NCBI GenBank assembly: GCA_024364805.1
Contig: CM044488.1
Location: forward strand, 178,559,412-178,579,679
Reading direction: 5' to 3'
Origin: Euprymna scolopes
Taxonomy: Eukaryota > Mollusca > Cephalopoda > Sepiida > Sepiolidae
DNA: 20,268 bases
Position 1 is the stretch's first letter. Every line of letters begins with the position of its first letter. Positions 10,802 to 19,909 of this stretch are shown piece by piece. The notes below the pieces were generated by a model. That model saw only the letters and a list, made by a program, of their open reading frames with translations. It was not told the DNA's origin and ran no database searches. The translations under genes were made by a program, and so were the position numbers.

Positions 10802-11179
10802 TGGTGATGGTGGCATGATTGAAAGAAAAAATTAATAAACTGGATAAAAAAAAGATATAATTGCATGCCAGATTTCTAAAATTAAATCTTTCTTGCCTTG
10901 CAAATAAATATTTTTATTGAAATTAGATTTATTCATGTGTCCAGACATCCCCATAAAATGTGAACCAGCATTTTAAAGAAAGAAAAAAAAAAAAAATGGT
11001 TCCATTTTTCTTTTTTTTTTAATGCATCAGTACAAGTACCTTCTAGTAAGTTTGAATTTTGTTTAAAAGCTTGCAATACCGTCCATTATATATACAATAA
11101 TTACAAAATCTGCGAATTATTTTTTACAACTATTTACACTAGTTACATTATTAACATGTTCAGTCAACTTATTCCAGTG
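10800..11179. other. AT-rich non-coding stretch
   Basis: Nothing is recognised. A short G-rich segment directly follows the A59 tract, then AT-rich sequence runs up to the left terminal repeat of the mariner-like element. Confidence 0.5.
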
Positions 11180-11310
11180 TTTTTACTCCCTTAGTAAAGA
11201 AAACAATATTGAACTAAGTAATCAAACAAATCCTAAAAATATTGAACAATAATTTGATTTATTTATGGACAAAAAAAGACAAGTTTTGATATTTTTTAAT
11301 AGAATTTAAT
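11180..11310 (+). repeat. Left terminal inverted repeat
   Basis: The arm pairs with 12219-12352. The outermost 17 bases form a small hairpin of their own (TTTACT...AGTAAA). Identity to the other arm stops abruptly after AATAGAATTTAA, which defines the inner boundary. Confidence 0.85.
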
Positions 11311-11699
11311 TTTTAAACACTATGTAAGCCCAGAATTATATATAGAAAATATCAGTTAATTTCACAAAGACTTACAAAAAATAGTTTTTCACTTTCTATA
11401 TCTTAGTAAATTTAATTAGATTGGTCAGAAAATATTGGTAATTTTTTTTACTTGCTTTAGGATGCTAGTTTTACAGTGTTGGATACACAATTTTACTTAA
11501 TAAATAAATGATGTGCAACTTTAATAACATTCCTATAATTTATTTCAGAATAAAATTTTGAAACAATTCCTTAATCAGAAAGATGAAAAAAAAATGCCTT
11601 TCCAAACAGCAGGAGAATAATCCACAAGTGATTGGACACTATAAAAAGGGAGGCGCAGAAATTTCATGGTGGTAAGGAGAACCGTGAAAAATAAAATTT

Positions 11700-11850
11700 T
11701 GGATGCTCATGCACTCTTAACAGTGAACATTAGAATGCAATTGTTTAACAAAATTTATGTTAAAAAGTCAGAAATGTCTAAAGAAACGAATGTCAGTATT
11801 TCAACACTGTTCGATGATCTGAAGTAAATTGGTAAGGTGAAAACCAAATA
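11700..11850 (+). pseudogene. Mariner transposase N-terminal HTH relic
   Basis: The plus-strand frame starting at 11702 reads DAHALLTVNIRMQLF and then MSKETNVSISTLFDDLK, a TAA at 11825-11827, and IGKVKTK. This lines up with the second helix-turn-helix of mariner transposases, where 'L.ALL..NPRMT..ELA..LNVS.ST...HLK.IGKVKKLDKWVPHEL' is the usual pattern. The stop replaces one residue between LK and IGK. After GKVK the similarity is lost, and neither the WVPHEL motif nor any catalytic aspartate motif follows. The family consensus is from memory. Confidence 0.6.
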
Positions 11851-12218
11851 AAAACGATTTAAAAAAAAATCTTAACTCAAACTTGGTTTCTAAAATTTTC
11901 ATTTTTTTAACCTAATATGTTTATAGGCTAGAAATAATTGCAACCAAACAAAAGTCGACATTCAAATTAAGTATTCACATTACTGTTCTTGATTTTATTG
12001 TATTATCTTTATTTGTTAAGGTTCATATATATAAGGAAATTAACTAATAAAACAGGTTTAATAATCTTAATTTATAACTGTACAAGAAATATATAGTTGA
12101 CTCACCATACCAAGTCACACTAAAAAGTCTTGATACAGCAAAACAGTTGTCTGTGATGACTATATAAGTAGTATTTAGTTACAAGATACAAGTAAAATCA
12201 AATCTTAGTAATTTATAT

Positions 12219-12352
12219 TTAAATTCTATTAAAAAATATCAAAAACTTGTCTTTTTTATCTATAAATAAATCAAATTATTATTCAATATTTTTAGGATTT
12301 GTTTGATTACTTAGTTCAATAAATATTGTTTTCTTTACTAAGGGAGTAAAAA
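12219..12352 (-). repeat. Right terminal inverted repeat
   Basis: This arm is the inverted partner of 11180-11310. It carries a four-base TTAT insertion relative to the left arm in the CAATATT-GAACTAAG region. The outer end reads CTTTACTAAGGGAGTAAAAA on the plus strand. Confidence 0.85.
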
Positions 12353-13419
12353 TCAAAACTGCATATACAAATTCATTGAAAAAAAAAAATCAATAAATGG
12401 ATATTTTATTTGTTGTACTAGCAAAATTGAATTAAAAAATTACTAAGAAAAAAAAAAGATAATACTAGCAAAAATATGGTTATAAAATATCTATAATTAA
12501 AATATTTTACAGAGTTTTCAATTTTTGCAGCAGTAAACTTTTGTTCGACAATCAGAAAACTTTAGTGTTAAGATTACAAAAATCTACAGGAGCATTCAGA
12601 GCAAACTGCATTATATAACTTGAATGAGCCATATTTCATAAAGAAAAAATCTTACAGAAATTAAAAAACATTGCTACCAAAATGAGTTGTCTCCCTTGCT
12701 TTAAGAACCACAATATAAGCAAGGATGTTTTAGATTTCATGAAGCTAAAAATGTTCGGCAGCATCAATAGAATTCTTATTACTACATTATTTACAAAGAA
12801 ATATCGAGAGCTTTGTCTATAGAATAATTGAACAACAAATTTCTAATGTATCTTATGGGAAAATATAGAGATGCATGTCACAGTATAAGTAGAAAAGGAT
12901 TGTTGCCAACTGGTGTTATTAACAACTAAATGATTCTTATCGATTCAATAGAAGAGATAAACGTTGGATGTCAAAAACGTGTTCTTGAATATTTATTTCG
13001 TCTTTCACTTAGAAGTGAATTTTGATGCATGTAAAGACTGCGTAATGGTAATAAAGAGTCACTACATGAAGCATTCATTTACGGTTGGGATCTAAAAATT
13101 AAATACAAGCAACATTAAACCTGGTTAATATTTAAAGGAGTAACCATTTGATAATACCAGGTACTGTATGTAAAACCTGAGTTCTTGCAGTCATTAATTG
13201 TGATCTATGATAACCAGGCACGGACTCGCAATGACAGAACAATTTCAGATTGTTTCCAAGTAGTCAGATAAGCTTTAAAAAATAATTTTACTTTTATCAA
13301 ATAGTTTACTATAAAGTTAGAAAAGCTATTTGAAATTATATATAAGTGAATTTATAAAGAAATCGGATGAATTTTTATAGGGACCTCTCAGGGTATGCAA
13401 AGCTTAACACTTGTGGCTG
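12353..13419. other. AT-rich non-coding stretch
   Basis: No gene is supported. A 46-codon ATG-initiated plus-strand frame (12682-12822, beginning MSCLPCFKNHNISKDVLDF) is the most protein-like piece but has no recognisable motif. GTTGTCTCCCTTG at about 12687 matches the arm of the hairpin near 3725. Nothing else is recognised. Confidence 0.5.
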
Positions 13420-13915
13420 GAGCATAACAATCCAAGACCAAACATATAGTTAAATTTATTCATCAGTTCAGTAAGGAAAATATGTAGTGATTAAAATATT
13501 ATAAGAACTCTTGATACCATGGCATTTCAAAGTCCAATGCTTCTTATCAGAAGATGAAAAATGAGCTAGATTACAGATATATGTATACATTTGTGATGCC
13601 TATTATAAGTGACATTAGCTTAGAAATAGAAATATTGATAGTGAAAACAAAACAGACGAAAGAAGCTTACAGGTAGCAGTAGTGGGAAAAGGAGATAATG
13701 ACGGGAGTAGATCATATATATATATATATATATATATATGGGGAAAGGTATACGTCGCAATGTATACATATCTGTAATTCAATTCAGTTAACTTTTCTGG
13801 CAACAAACATTGAGCTTCAAAATGCCATGGTATCAAGAGTTCTTATAATATCCTAATCACATGTTTTTCGTATTGAACTATTTAACTATACATTTTTTTG
13901 TCTTAAATTGTATGT
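13420..13915. mobile_element. Large fold-back (MITE-like) inverted-repeat element
   Basis: Two arms of about 170-180 bp, 13420-13602 and 13746-13915, are imperfect reverse complements of each other. A 32-base core is identical in both arms (13496-13527 against 13820-13851) and contains AACTCTTGATACCATGGCAT. Outside the core the arms diverge by substitutions and small indels, for example an extra segment near 13455 in the left arm. The roughly 140-base spacer ends in (AT)13. The structure fits a fold-back or MITE-type transposon, or an old inverted duplication. No transposase is present and no clear target duplication was found. Confidence 0.75.
13714..13739. repeat. (AT)13 microsatellite
   Basis: An uninterrupted AT dinucleotide tract of 26 bases at the inner edge of the right fold-back arm. 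It is self-complementary and could help the structure extrude. A shorter TA run follows at about 13921-13935, just outside the same arm. Confidence 0.95.
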
Positions 13916-16900
13916 GTGTGCATATATATATATATCAATACTTCAAGTTGAGATTTATTTACAAAATAAGATTTTATTTGTACTTATTTGGAAAAAGAAA
14001 AAAAAAAAGAAAAATTAACCAAGACAAAAAATAAACATTACATATTAATTAAAGATAAATTGCAAGTTGATTGTATTGAATAATTGATAATTATATTAAA
14101 AATAAAAACATGAAGAATAATTGTTCGCAGAGTTAAATTTAATCAAGTAGTAAGACTTGGGTATAATAAGAATTGTGTTTACTAGTATGAAAATCTAATT
14201 TATTTTACGCATTCGAATAGGAATGTACTCCATTTAACTGCATGCTATCATGGTGTTTATAGATCTAAAAAGTAAACAGCTTTGAAAAATATGTTAACTA
14301 AATCTTTGGGTCAAGATCAAAATGTATCTGGTCTTCAGATTCTACATTTCCATTTTTGGTTCTGTTAGTGGATGAGAAATCCTTCACGACTGAGACAGTT
14401 TTTATTTTTTGTTCCTTTCCCCCACATTAAAAAACGACCCTGGTGTCTAACTCTGTCCCGTGGGGAGGCATTGTAACTAGGAACTAAATCTGAGTATGCA
14501 TATTGAAAGATTCTTAATCATAAATTGTAAACATAATTATTTTTATATTCTCATTAGAAAGCTATCATTTGAAACTCTTACTTTTAAAGTTTATCAGTAA
14601 AATAAATGAATCTCCTTAAATCAAAAGAGGTATATATTTTTAGTTACTCAGCTTAAAGGTGGCCGTGTTTAAAAAAGATAAACATAATTGATAATTTTAA
14701 TTCTCATTTTCAGAAAAATTCGAACACAAAAACAAAAAATCTTGTAGATTTGAAAAGTGAAAAAAAAAAAAAAAAATGCCATGAAGAGAGATAATCATAC
14801 AAGAAACCAAAATATTCTGCATGGTTTTGTTAAACAGAAGATACATTTTAATAAAGTTAAACTAATTGAAAATAAAACTGAAGTTGAGATGGCGTACAGG
14901 ATTAAGGATGAATATGTGTGCGTTATACAGACAAAAAAATAAAAAATAAAAATTGAAGAAACACAAAAGTGAAAAGAGAGCCACATGATAAAAAAAACAT
15001 GAACAGGGAAAAAAAATTGCTAACCTGAGGAATATTTTGAATTGAACATTTCTGCTCCAATTTATTGATTTATTTTTAGGTTGTTTTTGTTTTTTTTTTA
15101 ATGATTTTCTTTTCTACACAGATTCATGAAGACATGTCACATCTTCACACTGTCCTGTATATGACACACACACACCGACACAGAAATGACAATGTATATT
15201 TGATTGCATTGAGGCAAAGAAAGAGACTTGTGCACAATCATCTTTTTCTCCCCTCCAACATGCACACACGCACACACATTTCAGGCAGACTCAAAAATAA
15301 ATTTAATAGAAATTTACATATTTATATACAGTGCCAACTCGTGCATATATTTGATATATCTACATATTGTCATAGAAATGTGTGAATAAAACCATGCAGT
15401 CTACATTACATACATCCACACATTATCTGGAGGGAAAGGGGAAGAGGTGGGCTCATTTGTAGAAAGTACGGGAGACAGTCCGGTTTCATTTTTTAATCAA
15501 TACTTAAAAATACCATAAAACACTTCAACTAAAATGTTATCACATTTCTTAGAGTTTTTTTTTCTTTTTTGTACGAGAATAAAAGAAAAAGTCTGCTTAA
15601 TTTAAGTGCATAGGTTCCCACTAAAAATCTTTAAAATAAAAACAGTTAATTTTTAAAAAAGTGGCTAAATATTTCATTTAAAGTCTGCATATATACACTT
15701 TTTATGGAAGGATAGCATAAATAGGGGAAAAAGCTTTTTTTTTTTAATAGTTTTGTTAAATAAACATTTTTAAAAATCCAATATTCCAATTTTGTTTTAA
15801 ACTATTTTTTTTTATTTATTTAAATTAGGAAAAAAAAATGGAAGTAACAATTGGGGCATGTCTTATGGTTTAAAGCCAGGTGATATGCAATCAGTCTGGG
15901 ATTCCTATAAAGCTGGTGTTAGCCTTCTAAACATTCCAATTACAAAATTAATTTTTGTAAGACAGAAAGTGCATCTTATTGTCCAAAAAATATCACATCT
16001 GTCAAAAGTAACAATAGCATAGCAATGTTTATTCACTTCCTCTAAAAAAATAAATAAATAAATAAAATAAAAAAAAATGAAATAAATAAAAATTACTAAC
16101 AAGCTTATAACTAATTTCTAAGAATCATTAACTGTATTATTTATAACTCTTGAATGAATTTTCTTAAATCAAAAGATATTTGTTTGATTTAACTGCTTCG
16201 CCTGTTTATCTTTATGAATTAACAATTTCATGGGTTAGTTAATGCCAAAGCAACAATATTATTAATGATTCATCGGTGATGAACTACTAAACATACTGGA
16301 GTGGTCAGCCTTGTGTTTCTATGGTCTTACATGCTTCTCAATAGTAGTGTGTAAATAGATCTACTACGTCCAACAGAATTTAAACTACTTGCAGGTTTTA
16401 GAGTTCACCATACGGTTGCATATACAGAAAAAAAACAAATCCTTTAATTTTCCCTGTCATTTCTATAAGAGGCTCTCGCTCTTCATTTGTCTGACATGTT
16501 TAAGTTTCAAATAGTATTAATTATCATTGCAAAATGCAAAAATTGAATTACAATCTCATTTTAGATCTGTCAAAGCATTTCTATAAGGAGAAGGATCTAT
16601 GGATCCATTATGCTTAAGTTTAACGCAGCATCATGTTTGATTACACATATTTAAAAACATTTTCACCTCAAAACAATGGACACCTTTTTAAGCATGTAAT
16701 GTAGCAAATAAAAAATATTAAGATTCTATACAAATATTGATTTATACAATAAATATAGAAAGAATTTTTGTTAAGTCTAAAACACAAATCTTAACAGTTT
16801 CAGACATTTTTTCATGGGTAAAAATTAAGAACGACTTCAAGCCACAACTATTTCATACTTAAAGTTTCTTTAAGAAAAAAAAAATTGGTAAAAAAGTATG

Positions 16901-17037
16901 ATACGTTAAATTTGAAAAGATAAAATTCCATGAAGTATTTAAAACCTATAGCATTATGACAGAATTAGAAAAAATAAAATATTTTAAATCTTTACAAATT
17001 ATTTAATATTTTTTTTTGCGTTGGAATTACATTGATA
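13916..17037. other. Non-coding stretch with CA-rich and AAAT repeats
   Basis: No gene is supported. Two opposite-strand frames near 14757-14986 and the 94-codon plus frame at 15101-15385 are A-rich or CA-repeat-driven translations without motifs. ACAC-type repeats cluster at 15164-15290, and an AATAAA lies near 15385. An AAAT microsatellite runs from about 16045 to 16092. The segment at 15410-15490 is less AT-rich but unrecognised. Confidence 0.5.
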
Positions 17038-17077
17038 TTTTCATGATATTCATTAATTCTGATGCATATCATGAAAA
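17038..17077. repeat. Hairpin, 12-bp arms
   Basis: TTTTCATGATAT (17038-17049) and ATATCATGAAAA (17066-17077) are perfect reverse complements around a 16-base loop. It sits about 650 bases upstream of the transposase relic, with no evident link to it. A weaker, imperfect complementarity between about 17160-17190 and 17220-17260 is also visible. Confidence 0.75.
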
Positions 17078-17689
17078 GATGATATTCAGAAAATTTACAA
17101 ATATTTCAATTAACCGTGAATTCAAATATTTTTCATATTTGATTATTTGTATTGAATAATGTATTTTTCCGAGAAACCATTTTTTGCACAGAAAAATTTT
17201 GAAATTCACATTTCATGTTGAAAAAAATGGTGAATTCTGGGAAAATATTGTACTTAATTGTTCAGATCATAAAATAAGTTTATTTTACAAAACAGAACAT
17301 GTCTGGAAAGCTATAGGAATTAATAATCTTAAAAATAAATACTAATGATAAAAAGGTAAACATTTTCTGAAAGAATTTAGACTTCAAACAGCTTTGGGCA
17401 GATAGCGGTCATCTGGATGAATTTGATAGTCTTTTCATACTTTTTCAGTTTAGGGCAATTTGAAGTATTTAATAACGGTAAAATGAAACATAGTATGTCT
17501 GCACTATTGATGGGTTTGAGAGCTGGAAACCATGGATGAGTGGAAAACACCAAAATATTGGAACAGAGTGACCTGAATCATCAGTATTTCTGTTTAATTT
17601 ACATTCAAAAATCTGGAAACTTAGCTGCAGTTCAGTACTCCTTGAACACCATGAACTGCAAGATGAATAATTGCAATAATAATGTGGAA
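17078..17689. other. Non-coding stretch upstream of the transposase relic
   Basis: If the transposon's 5' end and the first DNA-binding helices survive, they should lie in roughly the last 200 bases here. I could not identify a terminal repeat or a convincing HTH in this interval. The 103-codon minus-strand open frame at 17469-17780 is C/S/F-rich, overlaps the transposase similarity on the opposite strand and shows no motif, so I treat it as a shadow. Confidence 0.4.
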
Positions 17690-18508
17690 TTGGTGATTGG
17701 CAGGAAGGAATTCTAATTGACCACACAACAAAATTAGTAAAGAAGTTGCAAAAAAACGTGGCAAAATCCAGACAATGCAATGGGGACCTTAATGATAGAG
17801 AAACATGTCGGAATGGTGACTATGAAAAAAGCATTGACCAACAAGAGTCTTCTTTACTCCTCATACACGAGTTGCAAAGGTCAACTACTTATAATCAAGG
17901 CCCAACAGCTTTACGAAAATCAAAAAAAAAAAAAAAAAAAACTCTTCAAAAATTAGTTAAAAAAGGTCAACCACTCAGTCGAGCTAGAGATGGCCTGATT
18001 TTTCTCAGGAATGGAATGCTTACAGTCCGTGTGAAGATAAAGTTCCTTCAAACTATAAGTTTTCAGGTGTGTTTCTAGCAAAAGTCACGTGATACTGTCC
18101 ACCATCTTCGAAAAATTCACATGGATACATTGAGTTGCTGTCCATGATTGTATAGTGCCGAGTAGAAAGTGTGACCGTAGGAAGACCATCCGTGTGGCAG
18201 CAGAACTCTGCTTTGAGAAAAATAAGTGGTTGGCTGAGCACTTTCCGAACTTCAGTCCCAATATCTAGTTCTGCAACTTGCTTGATTGTAACTCCATTAC
18301 TATTATGTGTGAAGCACAATTGAGAAAGACTAACTGTACTGTCTATAACAGCAAAGACAAACTCATTGCCAGTATCAAACTTGTATTTAGGAGTCTTGCG
18401 AAAGACATCATGGATGTTGTATGCTCCAAATTAATGGCCAATCTGGAAACTGTGGTGAAGGCTCAGGCAACTGCTTCGAATAAGCTGTATTCAACAAAAG
18501 ATCTATAA
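17690..18508 (+). pseudogene. Tc1/mariner-superfamily transposase, decayed
   Basis: This is a relic of a cut-and-paste DNA transposase (IS630-Tc1-mariner superfamily, DDE/D nuclease), with similarity spread over three plus-strand frames. DNA-binding part: DHTTKLVKKLQKNVAK (from 17719), then, after a frame change, NPDNAMGTLMIEKHVGMV and SYTSCKGQLLIIKAQQ (from 17765), matching 'NP..SMR.LA.E..VS..T' and 'SYT..KGQLLT.K.K'. An A20 tract (17922-17941) follows. Catalytic part: FFSG (17999-18010) stands where the family has FSDE, so the first Asp is lost. PSVWQQN (18186-18206) stands for VWQQD, so the second Asp has become Asn. HFPNFSPNI, a TAG (18266-18268) and LLDCN (Asp at 18284-18286) match 'NFTSPNIWPPNSPDCNPLDYYVWG'. 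The C-terminus RKTNCTVYNSKDKLIASIK and VFRSLAKD runs to YSTKDL and a TAA. It is dead. Terminal repeats were not found. Confidence 0.85.
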
Positions 18509-19788
18509 AGATTTTTAATTTTAAGAATACATCAATTATTGATAAAGATATGATGCTTTTCTTTCCTTTACTAAAAAGTGTCAAATTTATCCCAAACAGT
18601 TTTTATCAAGCATATATTAGAGTGCAAAAGGCGAACAGAAAAAAAAATATGAAGACCACATAATGGCATGGTTTAGAATGGATATTGAGGTCAACTGTGA
18701 GTTTCTTCCCATTTATAAACAATACATTCAAAATAAAATTGAGAATTGATTTTTTATAAAGAAACAATTTTTTTTAATTAGTGACGCTAACAAATTGGAA
18801 AAAAAAATTTCTTTGTTTTTACTTTGATATGTAACTCAATATACATTTTTAAATGGAGGGAAAAAAAATGCTGTTACAAAACCTTAATGTTAAGGGAGGT
18901 AAAAGATTGGGCTTTCATTTTGACGACAGCTTTTGACAGATATATAAGATGCATAAATTTTGAGGGAGGCTTTTATGATTTAAAAGTTGGAAAAATTTTG
19001 AATATTTTTGGTTGACAAGATATCCCATAACCTCAAGACTACATGTAGGACAGAAAACATGCTGGATGTAAAAGTGTCAACTGCAAAGAGACGAAAGAGG
19101 ATTGGATCCCCATTCACAATTTATCATAAATACCATATATACGAAAAAAAAGGATACGATTAAAATATTTTTGGAAAAAGCATGCTTGACCCATATCTCC
19201 CCATTTTTCTTTTTACGACAAATTACATGTGTCCTGTTCTTTGTTTTCTCATTCAATTTTTATTAAAACAGTTGCTTGTGTTTATTGCATTTTTATTTGA
19301 TATTAGTCTGCCAACTTAATCAGAAGGCTCATTTATCATAGCAAACTGACACTGTAGCCAGTCAGTAACTAATAAGAACCCTAATTAAGAGACCCCCCCC
19401 CAAAAAAAAAACCCAATGAATCTTCAATTATTTTTTTTACTACAAAATCCCAATTGATCATATAACACCTGCTCTTGAATCAGCAGACATACTCCAAGTT
19501 TAAAGCAATTTTTTAGGGTGCACCTTAGTTTGTAAAATACAAGATATTTTATCATTTACATTTGAACTATGTGAAATAAAATTAATGCTGTCAGATATGG
19601 CATTTGTATTAAACAGCCTTTTTTTTTTTTAAAGAAAGAAAAAAAAAAAAAAAGTAAAAATTCAGCTGGAATAAACTATTTACACTTTTTTCTGCAGAAT
19701 TCTTTGAAATGTCCTTCTCCATTTCAATTGATGTGCCCTCCAGCCATCTTCATATGTATTTTTCATTTGTGTACATAGAAGTTTCATG
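18509..19788. other. AT-rich non-coding stretch
   Basis: No gene is seen. C8 followed by A9 occurs at about 19394-19410, and T11 with a nearby A15 tract at about 19620-19652. The 63-codon plus frame at 18824-19015 has no motif. The transposon's 3' terminal repeat might lie just after 18508 but was not identified. Confidence 0.5.
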
Positions 19789-19909
19789 CACACATACGCC
19801 ACAGTCATGTTTACACACTGGTTCTCGTCAGATCACTAGAGTTAAGCTGTGTTGAGCCTGGTAAGTACCAGACAGACGACTATTTAGGATTACTAACATG
19901 CTGTATGCA
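19789..19909 (+). pseudogene. 5S rRNA-derived sequence
   Basis: The segment aligns along its whole length with animal 5S rRNA. The best part is 19815-19868, which contains GGTTCTCGTCAGATCACTAG, GTTAAGC and GAGCCTGGTAAGTAC. The animal 5S pattern there is GGTTCTCGTCCGATCACCGAAGTTAAGC...GGGCCTGGTTAGTAC, and about four fifths of positions agree by hand count. Upstream, TACGCCACAG fits the 5S start (CTACGACCATACCAC), and downstream ATGCTGTATGC fits its end (GTGCTGTAGGC). The overall length of about 120 bases is that of 5S. The internal promoter A-box and intermediate element are recognisable, and the C-box region (19868-19885) is strongly diverged. It is therefore not a working 5S gene. It is either a dispersed pseudogene or the head of a 5S-derived SINE. 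Confidence 0.85.

Larger units (their letters stand above)
11180..12352 (+). mobile_element. Mariner-like DNA transposon with about 130-bp TIRs, defective
   Basis: The left end (11180-about 11310) is repeated inverted at the right end (about 12219-12352), with very few mismatches. One difference is an extra four bases (TTAT) in the right copy. The outermost sequence is TTTTTACTCCCTTAGTAAAG. The 0.9-kb interior contains a mariner-type helix-turn-helix relic at 11700-11850 but no catalytic domain that I can find, so the copy cannot mobilise itself. No TA target duplication is obvious at the boundaries as drawn. A CAGT just outside both ends (11175, and its complement near 12358) may mean the true ends lie a few bases further out. 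The TIRs are longer than the roughly 30 bp usual for classical mariners. Confidence 0.75.

Noticed and set aside
12682-12822. 46-codon ATG frame as a small gene
   Set aside because: No motif and no context, and its length is within chance expectation. It is only noted within the non-coding entry.
13615-13836. 73-codon minus-strand open frame
   Set aside because: It runs through the (AT)13 tract (alternating Tyr/Ile) and the fold-back arm, so it is repeat-derived.
15160-15290. CRISPR-like or tandem array
   Set aside because: These are simple CA-type microsatellite repeats without repeat/spacer structure, in an apparently animal genome.
15101-15385. 94-codon plus-strand open frame
   Set aside because: The His/Thr-rich composition comes from the ACAC-type repeats. 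There is no motif and no good start context.
17160-17260. Second imperfect fold-back near the 17038-17077 hairpin
   Set aside because: Complementarity is only moderate and A/T-dominated, so it cannot be separated from chance by eye.
17469-17780. 103-codon minus-strand open frame
   Set aside because: It overlaps the plus-strand transposase similarity, is rich in Cys/Ser/Phe and shows no domain. It is best explained as an antisense shadow plus chance.
17746-18078. 110-codon plus-strand open frame as an intact gene
   Set aside because: Only part of it lies in the transposase frame. The similarity moves to other frames, and the lysine run is an A-tract artefact. It belongs to the decayed transposase.
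19789-19909. Functional 5S rRNA gene
   Set aside because: The C-box region and part of the helix sequence have diverged too far, and there is no T-run terminator at the expected 3' end.
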